From NCBI GenBank assembly GCA_026929865.2, contig CM049395.1, positions 34,812,501-34,876,500 on the forward strand: 64,000 nucleotides of DNA. The letters run 5' to 3'. The stretch's first letter is position 1. Every line of letters begins with the position of its first letter. The translations under genes and the position numbers were made by a program. This document shows, piece after piece, positions 35,979-47,153 of the stretch. The DNA comes from Hyperoplus lanceolatus. Taxonomy: Eukaryota > Chordata > Actinopteri > Uranoscopiformes > Ammodytidae. Under the pieces are notes generated by a model. That model was not told where the DNA came from. It was given only the letters and a program-made list of their open reading frames with translations, and did not search any database.

Positions 35979-37790
35979 TCTCTTTTCATTATAGAAAGAT
36001 AAACTGCGGCAGCCTCTGTCTTCACGCCACAAACTGCCACTGATGACGTCATACACACGGTAGCTTCGTGCAGACTTTTTCACAACCTGCTGTTACTGAA
36101 ATTCATTTGCCAAAATGTTTTGGGTTGTCAATCCACAGTTTAAACGAGAGGTAAAAATGTTAAACTTTTTTTTTTTGCGAATGTGTCAGGAACTTGTGTC
36201 CTTACTTTTAAGCTTACTTCTGCAAACGTACAGTATGTGAAATAGAAGTTTTGTATATTGGGAAAAACTTTCTCTCAGCAATCCCGTTATTATTATTATT
36301 ATATATTTAATGCAGATTTTTACATGAGAAGAATATAATGAGAAAAAATGACAGTGTCGTCTCTTTGGAGCGATTCACAGTTTGAACAGACAAAAACTGG
36401 TTAGACATTTCACAACTAAAACTCAGCAACTTAACAATGAAACAAGTGTTTTTTTCCGAGGGCCGCCTCTTCATCTTACAGGAATTAAAAAACAGACAAC
36501 CTCAGTTTTTCTTTAAGCAAGAACATGAATATATACCCGTTACTTCTGTTACAATGTGTGTCCACACATTTGAAGACTAACTGGCCTTCCAGCTGTAAAC
36601 TTGTATAGCCTGTGAATGTTTTTCTCTTTGGTGGTAAAGGTGCAATAAGGCACTAAATATATATATATATATATATATAATATATATACAGGTGCATCTA
36701 AACATTTTGAATATAATTGAAAAGTCCATTCAGAAAGGGAAACTTTCATATATTCTAGATTCATTAAAAAAGTTAAATGTGTCAGGCCTTTATTTTGTTT
36801 TGATTTTGATGATTACGACTTACAGCTCCTGGAATGTAAAATCCAATATCTCAAAATATATCAATATTACATAAAACCAATAAGAAAAATATACATATAA
36901 TGCAGAAATTAACTTTCTGAGAAGTATGTTTACTCTAGGTTTATTTCGCTTTGTGTAATGAATCTAGAGTATGAAAGTTTCAGTTTTTAAACAAATAACG
37001 GATTTTTTTTTTTACTTTTCATTGATATTCCATTTCTTTTTAAGATGCACCTGTATATTCAACATCTCTGGCGACTGCTGGGTAGATGCTTGACATCAGT
37101 TCAATGCCAGCCGTGTGTATCGAGTACAATAATTTATGACCGCCCAAACACTTTGTGTAAATATGTTGATTATATCTAGATTTTTTTCTATTATTAGATG
37201 TCGTTGACGAGTAGTGCACATTAACACAAATAGTATCAATATTTAGCTAGAAGTTGCATTAAAGGAAGTTTATTAAGAAAATGCAACATTTTAACTGTTT
37301 TCTACCAAAGGATGTTATTTAGAGACCTTCTTCCTTTGTGCTTTGTTGAATGTTTTTGGTCCCCTGAAGTCTCTTGTTTAGATGAAGAAATTCCCCTTTT
37401 ATACGTGTTTGGACCCCTTTTCTCTGCATTTCTACCTTCAATCGTTGGCATCAGTATCACTCGTGGTTTTAAGATGAATGAATGTAGCTGAGCAGAAATG
37501 TCTCCTTTTTGAAAGTACAGTATCTGTCCGATTTCTCAAAGTACTGGAGTCTTAACACAGTACCTTTTCCTCTATCTAAACTTTACCAAATGGCTGGAAT
37601 CTGTACGGCGGGTTCAGTAGTCTCACAATGTATCGCCTTTTTACAAAAAACTGTACATAAGTTGTGTTTTAATGCCCAGTGTTGACGACAAAAACTGACT
37701 GATGTATAGTGGGGTTTATACATGAATGTCAGCTATGTGACTTGTGTACAGTTTAAATGATTCAGAAAACTAGCAAGCAATAAATCCTTC
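35979..37790 (+). other. sin3a: sin3a 3' UTR
   Basis: AATAAA at 37779-37784 is the most convincing cleavage signal, giving a UTR of about 1.8 kb that includes a (TA)n run (36655-36688) and a mariner-type MITE. Confidence 0.6.
36689..37053. mobile_element. Tc1/mariner-type MITE, 365 bp, in the sin3a 3' UTR
   Basis: TA target duplications lie at 36687-36688 and 37054-37055. Left terminus CAGGTGCATCTAAAC, right terminus inverted CAGGTGCATCTTAAA. The arms continue as diverged inverted repeats of roughly 110 bases, sharing GAAACTTTCATA and TCTAGATTCATTA. The interior words GATGATTACGACTTACAGC and TATCTCAAAATAT match a Tc1-like family common in fish. It inserted next to a (TA)n run. Confidence 0.85.
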
Positions 37791-38762
37791 TGGCGCAGTT
37801 CAGCAAACCTATCAGTTTGTATTTATTGCTAAAATACAAATGTGAATGAAAGAGGTATTTAAACTTAAGGATTCTTATTTGGCCATGTAGATATTGCAGG
37901 TAAGGTAACCTGCAAATATATCTACCTATCACAGTAAAGTGTGTTTCACAGTGGGAAAAAAAATAGGAAACCAGTTAAGATCCTTTTCAACTTCCACGTA
38001 TGGATCACAACATCAACATGATAGAAGCAAACACACCAAAAGTAGAAAAACAAAATAAATAAATAAAGAGAAAAAAATAACCTGCCAGATAAAACGTTAT
38101 CCTTCGACTCTTTCTGTCAGTAACATAACCAGCTACAGACAATCTTGGGACCGTTTATTACCTGGGTTTTTATTTTTATATTTCTTGTGTTTAATATGAA
38201 ACACAAACAGGAATTCCCTTAGCTGATTGTACATAAAGACATTCGTTTGTACCTCGTTTAATGTGTCTCTTCTCTTAACTTTTATGATGTTGTACATGAG
38301 TGTTAGTATGGTGTTTGGCATTAAACTATCCTTTGAATAGACAGAAACTCAGTGCACCACTTTCTTGTTCATTTCTGCCATTGTGTTTGCGTGATATAAT
38401 ACATCATGTTTTGACCAGAAAGTACTTTATGAGGTAATGACGGCCATATTTAGTGCTCAATTAATGTCTGCTGATTTTTTTTTTTTCACCACTTCTTGGT
38501 TTACACTGTCCTAAGATCTAAGGCATACATTGAATGATAAGACAAAGACATTTTTTAATTTTCAATGCATGAAAAAACATACAAAATAGAGTGATGTCCA
38601 GATAAAATTGTGATTTTTCATAAAGATGCAAAAAATTGAGCGTCAAAAAACAGATGTGTGTGTGTGCAATTTTGAATTTTATGTGAAATTCACATTGACA
38701 GTTCAGACGCTGAACAATTATTTGTTTGAGGAAATTTGAACTCTGAAGGACACAGACTCCTG
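37791..38762 (-). other. crabp1: intergenic DNA and crabp1 3' UTR
   Basis: Between the convergent sin3a and crabp1 genes. On the minus strand possible poly(A) signals are ATTAAA at 38554-38559 and AATAAA at 38154-38159. No other feature is seen. Confidence 0.5.
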
Positions 38763-41700
38763 CTACGCTCGTACGTAGACCCTCGTGCACACCACGTCAT
38801 CGGCTCCAAAGATCTGAAACGAGAATGAACAGGAGAATAATGTAATCACTTCTTTAGGAGCCGTAGTAAGAAGTCGTCACGCTTCACTGAATTATTTTCA
38901 TAAATCCTGAGATTCATTTTCTAACTTGAGAACACACAACACAGGGAGTTTTGGACCGTTCTGACCGTCTACTATTATCTTGTTTTCACCACAGTTCTGT
39001 CTGAGGTTGTTTCTTTTGTAAATTGTTTTACAAAATGCAATATTAACTCCTTTTGTAGGCAGAAATTTCAATAGAGAAATATACATTTAAAAAAAGACAT
39101 CATGACCTGTATGGAAGCCCTGAACAGACAAAATCAAACATTGTATTTCCTCTGCTTTCCTTTTATAAGTTAATTGATAAGTTAATGTAAGTTAATCTTG
39201 TGATAAGGAGATAGATAGTAAACTGGTGATCTCAAAGCTAGTTTCCACTCATTACTTAGAAGCCGTTATCTTGAAATCACAAATTAACTGTTATCAGGAG
39301 AAAAATAGCTTTATCTCAAGATAACGTGATGATTATCCCATCACAACAAAAGGTTGTTCCCTCAACTTGTAAACGGCACATATACCAAGTGATGAGTGGA
39401 AACGAGCTGTTATCTCGTGATAACAAATTAATTATCCTGTTATTACTGGGAAACAGAAAATAAATGCCTGTGCTTGTCTGTTAAGGGCTTCCATAGCCTA
39501 ATCATGTGTATTCCTGTAGCAAGAAGACATTGCAGTTGAATTAGGCCTAATGTCCCGTTAAATCTTATTTTAAATGCACCATATGGTTTGTTTTGAATAC
39601 TACAATCTGATACATAACGATACACAACGTTCAAACAACAACACAAATAAAATATTACAAACAGGTTGGAGAATGAGCCATGACATAAGGCTCCACTGCA
39701 ATTTATTAAACTTTTCATTTTCATATTCAGTTACAGTAAATTGTAATCCCCACTTTTCTACCAATAAAAACAACGTCCTCACATTCTGCTGCCATGTCAC
39801 CTAAATGCGGGCTGATATCACAATCTTAATTGGTGCAATCTGGGCACAGCTGAGCTGACACACACACTGATATGCAAACAGGGCAGAAGAGACATTTGCT
39901 GCCCCGGGTTATGGGTGTATGTGCTGGACTCCAGTAGATGTATGTGTGTCCCAGAGGGCGAAGCGTAACGGCCCGCTGCAGCGCCGCCACACATCATCAT
40001 CATTATCTCCATGTGCAGGCGGGACAGGGGGGAACAATGTGAGAAATGGATCGGGAGGCGGCTCCATCTGGCACGTGGCGCGATGCCGAGGGAGACATTA
40101 ACTGGAGCTAACACCAGGGTCCATTGGCATTTCTCACCGGCGTGATCAATGAGACCAATTAAAAGCCCACAGACACGAGGACACACACGCACACATATTT
40201 AGAGCCACACAATTTCATCTGGCTCCATTCCACAATCATAAAGTAGCCGATGCAAGACTGCATTTATCTTTAAAAAAATCAATAGTTATTGACTTGAGAT
40301 GCAAAGGATGTTTATGAGGTTCCCAGAGTGGTTAAGTTAAATAAGTAGTTTTTCATTCTCAGGTGTTCATTCTCTTCTCCTTTTCACTGTGGACTCTCCA
40401 AATGGTCGTTATAGTAATACTTCACACGTCTGAGCACGGTGAGCCCCATGTTGTCTTCATTATGCTCTGAATACATCCATCTTTCCTAATGAGAGGCCTA
40501 ATGTCCTCTTCTAGAGTTTATGTGCAACATTGTCTTCTGTTTAGCTGAAGGACCATTCTAGGGTTGGAGTATTGCATTCTGGAGTCGGACTGGAATCCTA
40601 ATTTTTGGGACTCGTGACTCGACTTTAACTTGTTCACGATGACTCGGACTTAGACAAGTTTGGTGTGCTGGGGCAGGGTAAAATTTGATATACAATTACT
40701 GGCAGTATAAAACAGACACAATGAAAGGAGCGAGAAAATAAGTAAAGGATGAAAGCAATGTAGATAAGATAACTATACATATATTGATTGATAAAAACCA
40801 AACCCTTATCCAAATCTAAACAAATATATCCACTCTGATTTAAAATGGGATGACTCTGGATCATGACTCGGATTCAGAGTCAGTCAATGATGACTCAAAC
40901 TTGGATTCAGATTGGAACACTGGGAACTCAAGAATTGGGGACTGGACCGATCACATTTGTCTGAGCAGGACAGGAGAGTGAACTATTGTTAATAGTAGAT
41001 GAGATCTGTTAGTGTTTAGCAATGTGAGTTTACGAGCATCAAACACAACGACAGCAGGGGGTTTACACATGGTCCCATGTTGTCAGAGCTGTATAGGTGC
41101 TGTTATATTCCTAAGATTATACCGTATTAAAAATGAACTTCTGATCTTCATCAGTATAGTCCGTCAGGCCTGATTCAAAGATGTAAAGCTGCTTCAACAT
41201 TCTTCAAATCTTGTACAATAAGTGAGGTGTAACATCTTGGTATTTGTGTTTCATTTACAGATCAGTAGGGAACGTATCTGAGCTCTCCCTCCTCACTGGT
41301 AATGCTGTAAAAACTAAGACGTACATACACACCCTTATCTTGAATACAAACAGATTGGGTCCACATAAAAGTTGTGTTCCCAGTTTAAAACCGTGCATCT
41401 GGTCCAAATCCCAGGCCCCCTTTCAAATGCTTCCCTGATTACAGAGTCCCAGTCGGTAAACGGGAGATTCCCATCGCAGCCAAACTGGACTCTGGCTTTG
41501 TTGTCCATCTGGTCAATAAATCCAACCAGGTCCAGATGTTTACAGGAAAACCTTCTTTGTTTTATTGATATTGTTGAAACTGCCAGGAATTGGACTGGAG
41601 TGTTTCTGAGGGATTTAAGAGCGTGAAGTGTTGCCTTACAACAAGCGTATGGCAGTGAAATGTTTATTTATTCCTTTGAAATCTGTCCAAGTTTCCCTGT

Positions 41701-44700
41701 GGAATTTCTTTACAGGTGGTCCTGCAAACGGTAACAAATAATGTATTTATTTCAGGCTTTTGTGTATATTTAACATGATGCAATCAAAAGCAAAAATCAA
41801 CTTCATATGATGAAGAAAGGCAGAACCCACCTTTTCTGGTCCAGATTACAGACCTCTTTGAGATAATCTCTCTTTGATTATCTATTGATGTTGTTCCAGA
41901 ATAATGCATCATGATAATTTGCCGCTCCAACGATAAAGGCATGTTTATACACACACCCTCATTTGGCAAAGGATTGAAATAGGATAAATGGTTGATTTCA
42001 GCAGATGGCCATAGAAGATCATAATTTTTCCTAGAAACTACGTAGAATTATGGAAAATTATTGACATCATCATTTAACATTTCACATCTGGGGTCACCCT
42101 CACCACCCAGTTATGGTCAGTTATTGTCTTTCTTTGTGGGGACTTAGTAAGGATTGATTTGTGTCTTAACGATTAATGTGACGCTTTATAGATATGTGTG
42201 TAAAAACTAACGCTGCAACAAACATCTATAAGATATCTGCAAGTGTTTGAAAAAAGATGGAAACCATGAATATTTGCCACATTGGTTTGAAAGATAAAGA
42301 TAATTGCATAATAACTAAGCCATCTAGCTGTTTCCGCCAGTGTCTAGACTCTATGCTAGCCATACAGACATGAGAGAGGAATCGACCTTGTCCTCTAACT
42401 CCTTGGCAAAAATAGCAAATAATCCATTTCCCAAAATGTCAAACGTTTCCCTCAAGGACAGGCAACACTGGAACTGCCGGAACAATAAGTGTATTTCATA
42501 CAAAACTTCAACGTTCCCTTTTAGCCAATCCCCTGTTTTCTTATGAGGCGGAAAGATCAACAGAAAATGGATCTGGTTAAAGACAGCCACCTCCAAATAT
42601 GACACCTCATCCCACATCAAAACAGCCAAACATCTGTTCATTGAGAGATGAAACTGGGAGTCATTGTGTACACATCCTCCTTCAGGCACTTGGGAAGAGA
42701 GCATTTGGGAGCCACAAATTTTATGAAATAAAGTTTGGAGGAAACTTTGACTTTTATTGAGAGAGGGTAATAAAAGGGGATGATGAGGTGACAGACTCAA
42801 AGCGAGTCACTGCATGTGAACAAGGTAAAGTTTTTAACTTAATAGATATCATCATGAAACTTTGCCAGTTGATTACTTACATTAAAACAAATATTTTTCA
42901 GAAATCTTGGATAAGCAAATTTGACCATCTTACTACAGTATGTCTGTGTACATTAGCATCTGCACTGGTTTGTCTTTAGAATGTTATCATCTACAAGCCA
43001 TGCCTTATACACTCGATTACTCTCTGACATATCGGTCACCATATTTGTAGTTACAGAAAACTTTATAAAACTTCTCACCAGTACGAGTTCTTCCCCTTTC
43101 AGCTCTCGGCTCCAGAAGGTTTTGGGGCCGTTGGCGCTCAGTAGAGTCTGTTTGCAGTACATCTTGTTTTCTGTTTCCCAAGTGGCCAAGCTCTGTTGAT
43201 AGTAAAGCAACACTTTAATGATGTTTCATGTATTTATCCCCTCAGTGTCACCTGGCTATGGTGTCGGCAGTTAAACAACATGAAGGAACATGAGATCAAT
43301 GGCGTTTACACCTTTGTCTTGCAGAGGGGGTCTTACATTTGCATGTTGGGATGTTTTAGCATATTTTAGTTTTCTGATAACTTACATTTGTGTATTTTGA
43401 CCTCCTCTGCTGCTATGCTCCTCTAATCTCGACACATTTCTTACACATTCTTTTACTTATTTTTAAATGTCAGAAGACGGCTAATAAATGAATACAAAGT
43501 TAAAGTTCAGATTTGTTTCATGTGCTGTATTCATTTTTAATTTTTTTTTAATTTTAACCTTTATTTATACAGGTAAATCCCATTGAGACCGAAGACTCTT
43601 TTTCAAGGGAGACCTGTTCCCATTCCCACGTTACCATTCACACACACATTCATACACCGATAGCAGGCCAACTATCGAACATTCACACAAGGCAAGGTGG
43701 GTGAAGTGTCTTGCCCAAGGACACCAACCATGACACAAGTGGCAGGGCGGGGATCGAACCTCCAACCCTTTGATCATCAGCCGACCCGCTCTACCAACTG
43801 AGCCACAGTCGCCCCAAAAATAGTGTGTTTAGTATAGTGTGTTCATAGTGTGTTGCAGTAGATACCTTACCTTACACTTTCTCCCGTCCACTGTCTCCTC
43901 ATTGAACTCCTCTCCGATGAGGAAGTTGATCTCTGTGGTGCGGACTGTGGTGGAGGTCTTGATGTAGAAGTGCTCTCCGTTCTGTCTTATCTCCACGTGG
44001 GGTTTGGACGCAGCGGCCACCGCTACTTTCCTCAGCATGGCATTCACACCTGAAAGCATGAGCAAACTGTGAGACAGCAGTATGTATGTATCAATGTTTA
44101 GTGTGGGTGATGAGTTTGTGAAAAAGTTATGGTGGCAGTTTGAGATGCACCGATCCACTATTTTTTTGTTCCCAGCCGATATCTGGGTTTTGGATATCGG
44201 CCGATAATGTCCTATATTGTCATAATTATATTTTTCTTTTTGTTGGTGGTGATATTATATGTGAGGTTATAAGGGCTTAAGCAAACCAGCGTTATACTTT
44301 AATAGAGCAAAAAATATATACCAAAAGGTTACCCATGATAGCAATATTGGATCAGATCGGTCCCATCCCAAGTAGCAGTATCAAAAGAAAAAAAGGTTAT
44401 CATTACAGGATGTGCAAAACCACTTTGTTTCCCTCCTATAACAAGACCTATGCTTTCTTCTTATTTGATCATCTGACCTTGACTTGTGTCACATTTCTTT
44501 GTGTCTGCCTCTGGCGCCAAGAGGATGGCAAGAGGAAAACTCCTGTTTGAGGGATGAGAGGAATGTTGAATACCGTCTGAAATGTCCATCTCACACAGTG
44601 AAAACAAATCACTTTCTAGTCGTCAGGAGAAGATTTTACAGTTCAAAGCAGTTGGCTGATTGTTATCAGCACATGTTGCAAATATGGAGGGTGCATATGA

Positions 44701-45491
44701 CAAGGTGATGAGACACAGGAATGCCGGCGTTCTCTGCTTTGTTTAGCTCTCTCCTGTACTGTAGACTGTGATGGATTCTGTTTCTGTACATTTCCTAATG
44801 GGCGGAAAAAACCCTATTAACCCTCTCCACTTGCTTACAGTGCAAACAATTAGATGAGAGAACGGTTGGGTCTGTTTCCGATCCATCCTCATGTAGTGTT
44901 ATAGACTGTATATAAGGAGCCATCACTCAAATTCAGCAACCATGCAAGTTTTTACCGTCTGCTCCTGTAATTAAAACCAGTTGTAGTCCACTTTGGAACA
45001 TGCTGCTCCAGTGTTAAATTTGCCTAATTTTAACCACAATGCCATATGGAAAACAACTCAAATCTTTTGCAAAAACCTGCGCTAATATGAGGCTAACATT
45101 TGACATATTGGACTGTTGGAAACAAGGAAGAAAATATATCTTCATTTCAAAATGTGAATTTAAATCAACTTTCACTTTTTAATCTACATATAGTCCTTGT
45201 TAGTATGAAGAAGTTTTTTACATTTGAAAATCAAAAATCTATTCACTTAACCTCCACTGAACTCTGCATGCATTTGAGACACAACCCTTCATTGCAGTCT
45301 TATGTCTGTATTCCACAGTGCAGATTATAGATATATTACGGTCTCCTCATTAAATTCATTTTCAGTCAACACATTGAATCCTCAATAGAAAAATTAAGAA
45401 GAAATAGTAAATTGTCCTCACCCAGGGCTTTGAGCAAGTCTTCGAAATTCTCGCTGCTTTTCATTTTCCAGTTGCCGTCAAAATTAGACAT
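38763..45491 (-). CDS. crabp1: cellular retinoic acid binding protein 1, 4 exons, 137 aa
   Basis: Crabp1 is a cytosolic carrier that binds all-trans retinoic acid and limits or channels its access to nuclear receptors and degradation. Minus-strand exons, in order: 45491-45422, 44049-43871, 43192-43079, 38813-38763. The product starts [16 protein letters not shown], continues [36 protein letters not shown], and ends with [15 protein letters not shown]. The C-terminal Arg-x-Tyr motif (RVY) that holds the carboxylate is present. The four-exon pattern and 137-aa length match the family exactly. AAASKPHVE favours Crabp1 over Crabp2. Which teleost paralogue (a or b) cannot be settled here. The last intron is 4.3 kb and holds the largest share of non-coding sequence. 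Confidence 0.97.
39112..39493. mobile_element. TA-flanked MITE, 382 bp, rich in GATA palindromes
   Basis: TA lies at 39110-39111 and 39494-39495. The inverted termini are TGGAAGCCCTGAACAGAC and TGGAAGCCCTTAACAGAC. The interior repeats TTATCT..GATAA palindromes, for example GTTATCTCGTGATAAC near 39410. It lies in crabp1 intron 3. Confidence 0.8.
39835..40180. promoter_or_regulatory. candidate regulatory block in crabp1 intron 3
   Basis: A more GC-balanced, non-repetitive 350-base island in AT-rich intron DNA. It has words such as TTAATTGGTGCAAT, GAGAAATGGATCGGG and TGATCAATGAGACCAATTAA that look like homeodomain/SOX-type sites. Developmental control elements are expected near crabp1, but conservation cannot be tested here. 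Confidence 0.3.
40181..43078. other. crabp1 intron 3, remainder
   Basis: Mostly AT-rich non-coding DNA. No further exon, RNA gene or transposon boundary was recognised. Confidence 0.5.
43541..43815 (-). mobile_element. tRNA-headed SINE, about 275 bp, in crabp1 intron 2
   Basis: The minus strand starts GGGGCGACTGTGGCTCAGTTGG (A box inside) and has the B box GGTTCGATCCC. It continues with TTGGGCAAGACACTTCACCC, a conserved SINE central word, and ends with TAAATAAAGGTTAAAATT before an A-rich tail. No clear target duplication was found. Confidence 0.8.
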
Positions 45492-45599
45492 TTTTTCCTG
45501 TTGTGGAGATTTTGATTGTGTCTCCTCCGTTCTCTTTATCCTGGCTCCTTCTCTCCTCCCTGTGTGCAGTGAGCCCACACAGCAGACCGAACCCCCTCA

Positions 45600-45602
<3 letters not shown>

Positions 45603-45681
<79 letters not shown>

Positions 45682-45693
45682 CACACACACACA
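45603..45693. repeat. (CA)n microsatellite upstream of crabp1
   Basis: About 45 CA units with one or two CG interruptions, starting about 110 bases upstream of the crabp1 ATG on the minus strand, so it lies in or next to the 5' UTR/promoter. Confidence 0.95.
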
Positions 45694-46833
45694 ATGGTTT
45701 ACTCTCAGTGGAGGTTTATGCTGCATGGAGTATACCCTGCTTGTCCCTTTTAATATGGAGGGTTTTGGGACTTTATCTGGGTCTATTAAAGATAATGAGG
45801 ATAATCTCTTTGTTCGTCTGTCCAGTAAAAAGTGTCCACAGTGTTATCTGGTTTGTATGGAAGAGTATTAAGGTCAGAGGACAGAGAAAAAATTAATTAG
45901 AGGAGGGACCGGGAGCTTATTTATTTTTCATAATGCACTCAAAAGTTTCGAGAATAAGTATATGGAGTAAAATCTCCCTGACAGATTTGCTCAGGTTTTG
46001 GGCAAATAAATCCTAAATAGATGCAATAGTAGTGGATTTAAAGAAACACAAATGTATGCATAATTTGTAAGATTTTGCCAAATTTGCAACTGGTAAAGTT
46101 TCATGATGATGTAACTATAAGTTAATAATGCTTACCCTATTCACCTGCCTTTAAAGGTTTGCCTAAAGCTACAAAAAAAGATTACACAACACAGTCTATT
46201 GAATGCAATTCTTCTCACGTCGGATCCATCAGTGCTTTAACCGTGCCACCATCTATCCTACACACACCCACTCACCAACTCCCACACACCCACACATTCA
46301 CAAACTCCCACACACACACACACACACACACAACTACCTACCAGCGTCACATCCCATGAGAAAGGGAGGCCCTTCCTCTAACCCCGGCCAAGTCACAGAT
46401 TTGTTTTCCCCCTTCATCAATCTTTTTGACCAAGTGCCGTCCCCGACATCGCCTGATAATTAATGTAGAGAGCGGAACAGGGAGCACTCTGTCATCCTGC
46501 AGTGAACTGTCAGCTCAGAGCGGCCTCCGTCTTTCTCTCATTCATCAGTAGATTGGTCTCTTTCTGCCTCTGGGTGGTTTGGCTTTCTGAAAGGGGAAAG
46601 TCAATGTTTGAGGATTAGTGACGACAAGCATCAAGGGGAAATGGGGGATAGAGCATTGTGCTGCAATCTAACTTTATGTGCAGTTTTTTTTCACTCATAT
46701 ACAGTTATGATAGGGAGGTGTATGGAAGAAGTGTTGATAAAGAGTTGATTTGGGTAGTGAATGGTTATATATACTTAATTTGAGTTGTAAATAACTTTAG
46801 GATAGCAGTTTGTATATTTGTACTGAAGTTTGG
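45694..46833. other. crabp1 upstream region
   Basis: Non-coding. Contains a second short (CA)n (46312-46332) and a GC-balanced stretch at about 46360-46580 that could hold promoter elements. No promoter motif is assigned. Confidence 0.4.
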
Positions 46834-46837
46834 GGAG

Positions 46838-47149
46838 TGTGACGGCCACAGGGTTGCCTTGAGGTGTTGTTGCTGTTGTGTTGTTGCTTCTAGTGTGATC
46901 TGTCTTGCAGGGAGCTGGTGGGCGGAGCCACATCACCAAACGAGATCAGCTCACCCGAGCAGGTTTGGCTCAGGAGCCTATAAAGCAGCCCGGACAGATT
47001 GACTCTGCCCTTCCCTGGCCTGCAGCCTGCTCTTTTGTTTCCTTTATATTTGGTTGTTAACATTATTCTTTATTAAATTCCTTATGTTTATCTAAGACTA
47101 TGTGTGGCCTCCCCTTTATTGTTGCAAACCGTTGAGCCAGGTTGTAACA
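46838..47149 (+). mobile_element. solo LTR, 312 bp, with TATA box and poly(A) signal
   Basis: Begins TGTGACGG and ends TTGTAACA (TG..CA ends). It is flanked by the 4-bp direct repeat GGAG at 46834-46837 and 47150-47153. Inside is CCTATAAAGCAGCC at about 46977, a TATA box in the right place for an LTR promoter, and ATTAAA at 47072 with a TG-rich tract after it. The end sequences resemble Ty3/gypsy-type LTRs. No internal coding region or second LTR is present, so recombination between two LTRs probably removed them. Confidence 0.75.
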
Positions 47150-47153
47150 GGAG

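Noticed and set aside
42351-42800. 149-codon minus-strand frame in crabp1 intron 3
   Set aside because: Repeated Ser/Pro/His content, no domain, no splice signals joining it to crabp1, and no conserved motif I could recognise.
43740-43815. second tRNA gene on the minus strand
   Set aside because: Good A and B boxes, but it continues into a known type of SINE body and has no tRNA 3' end.
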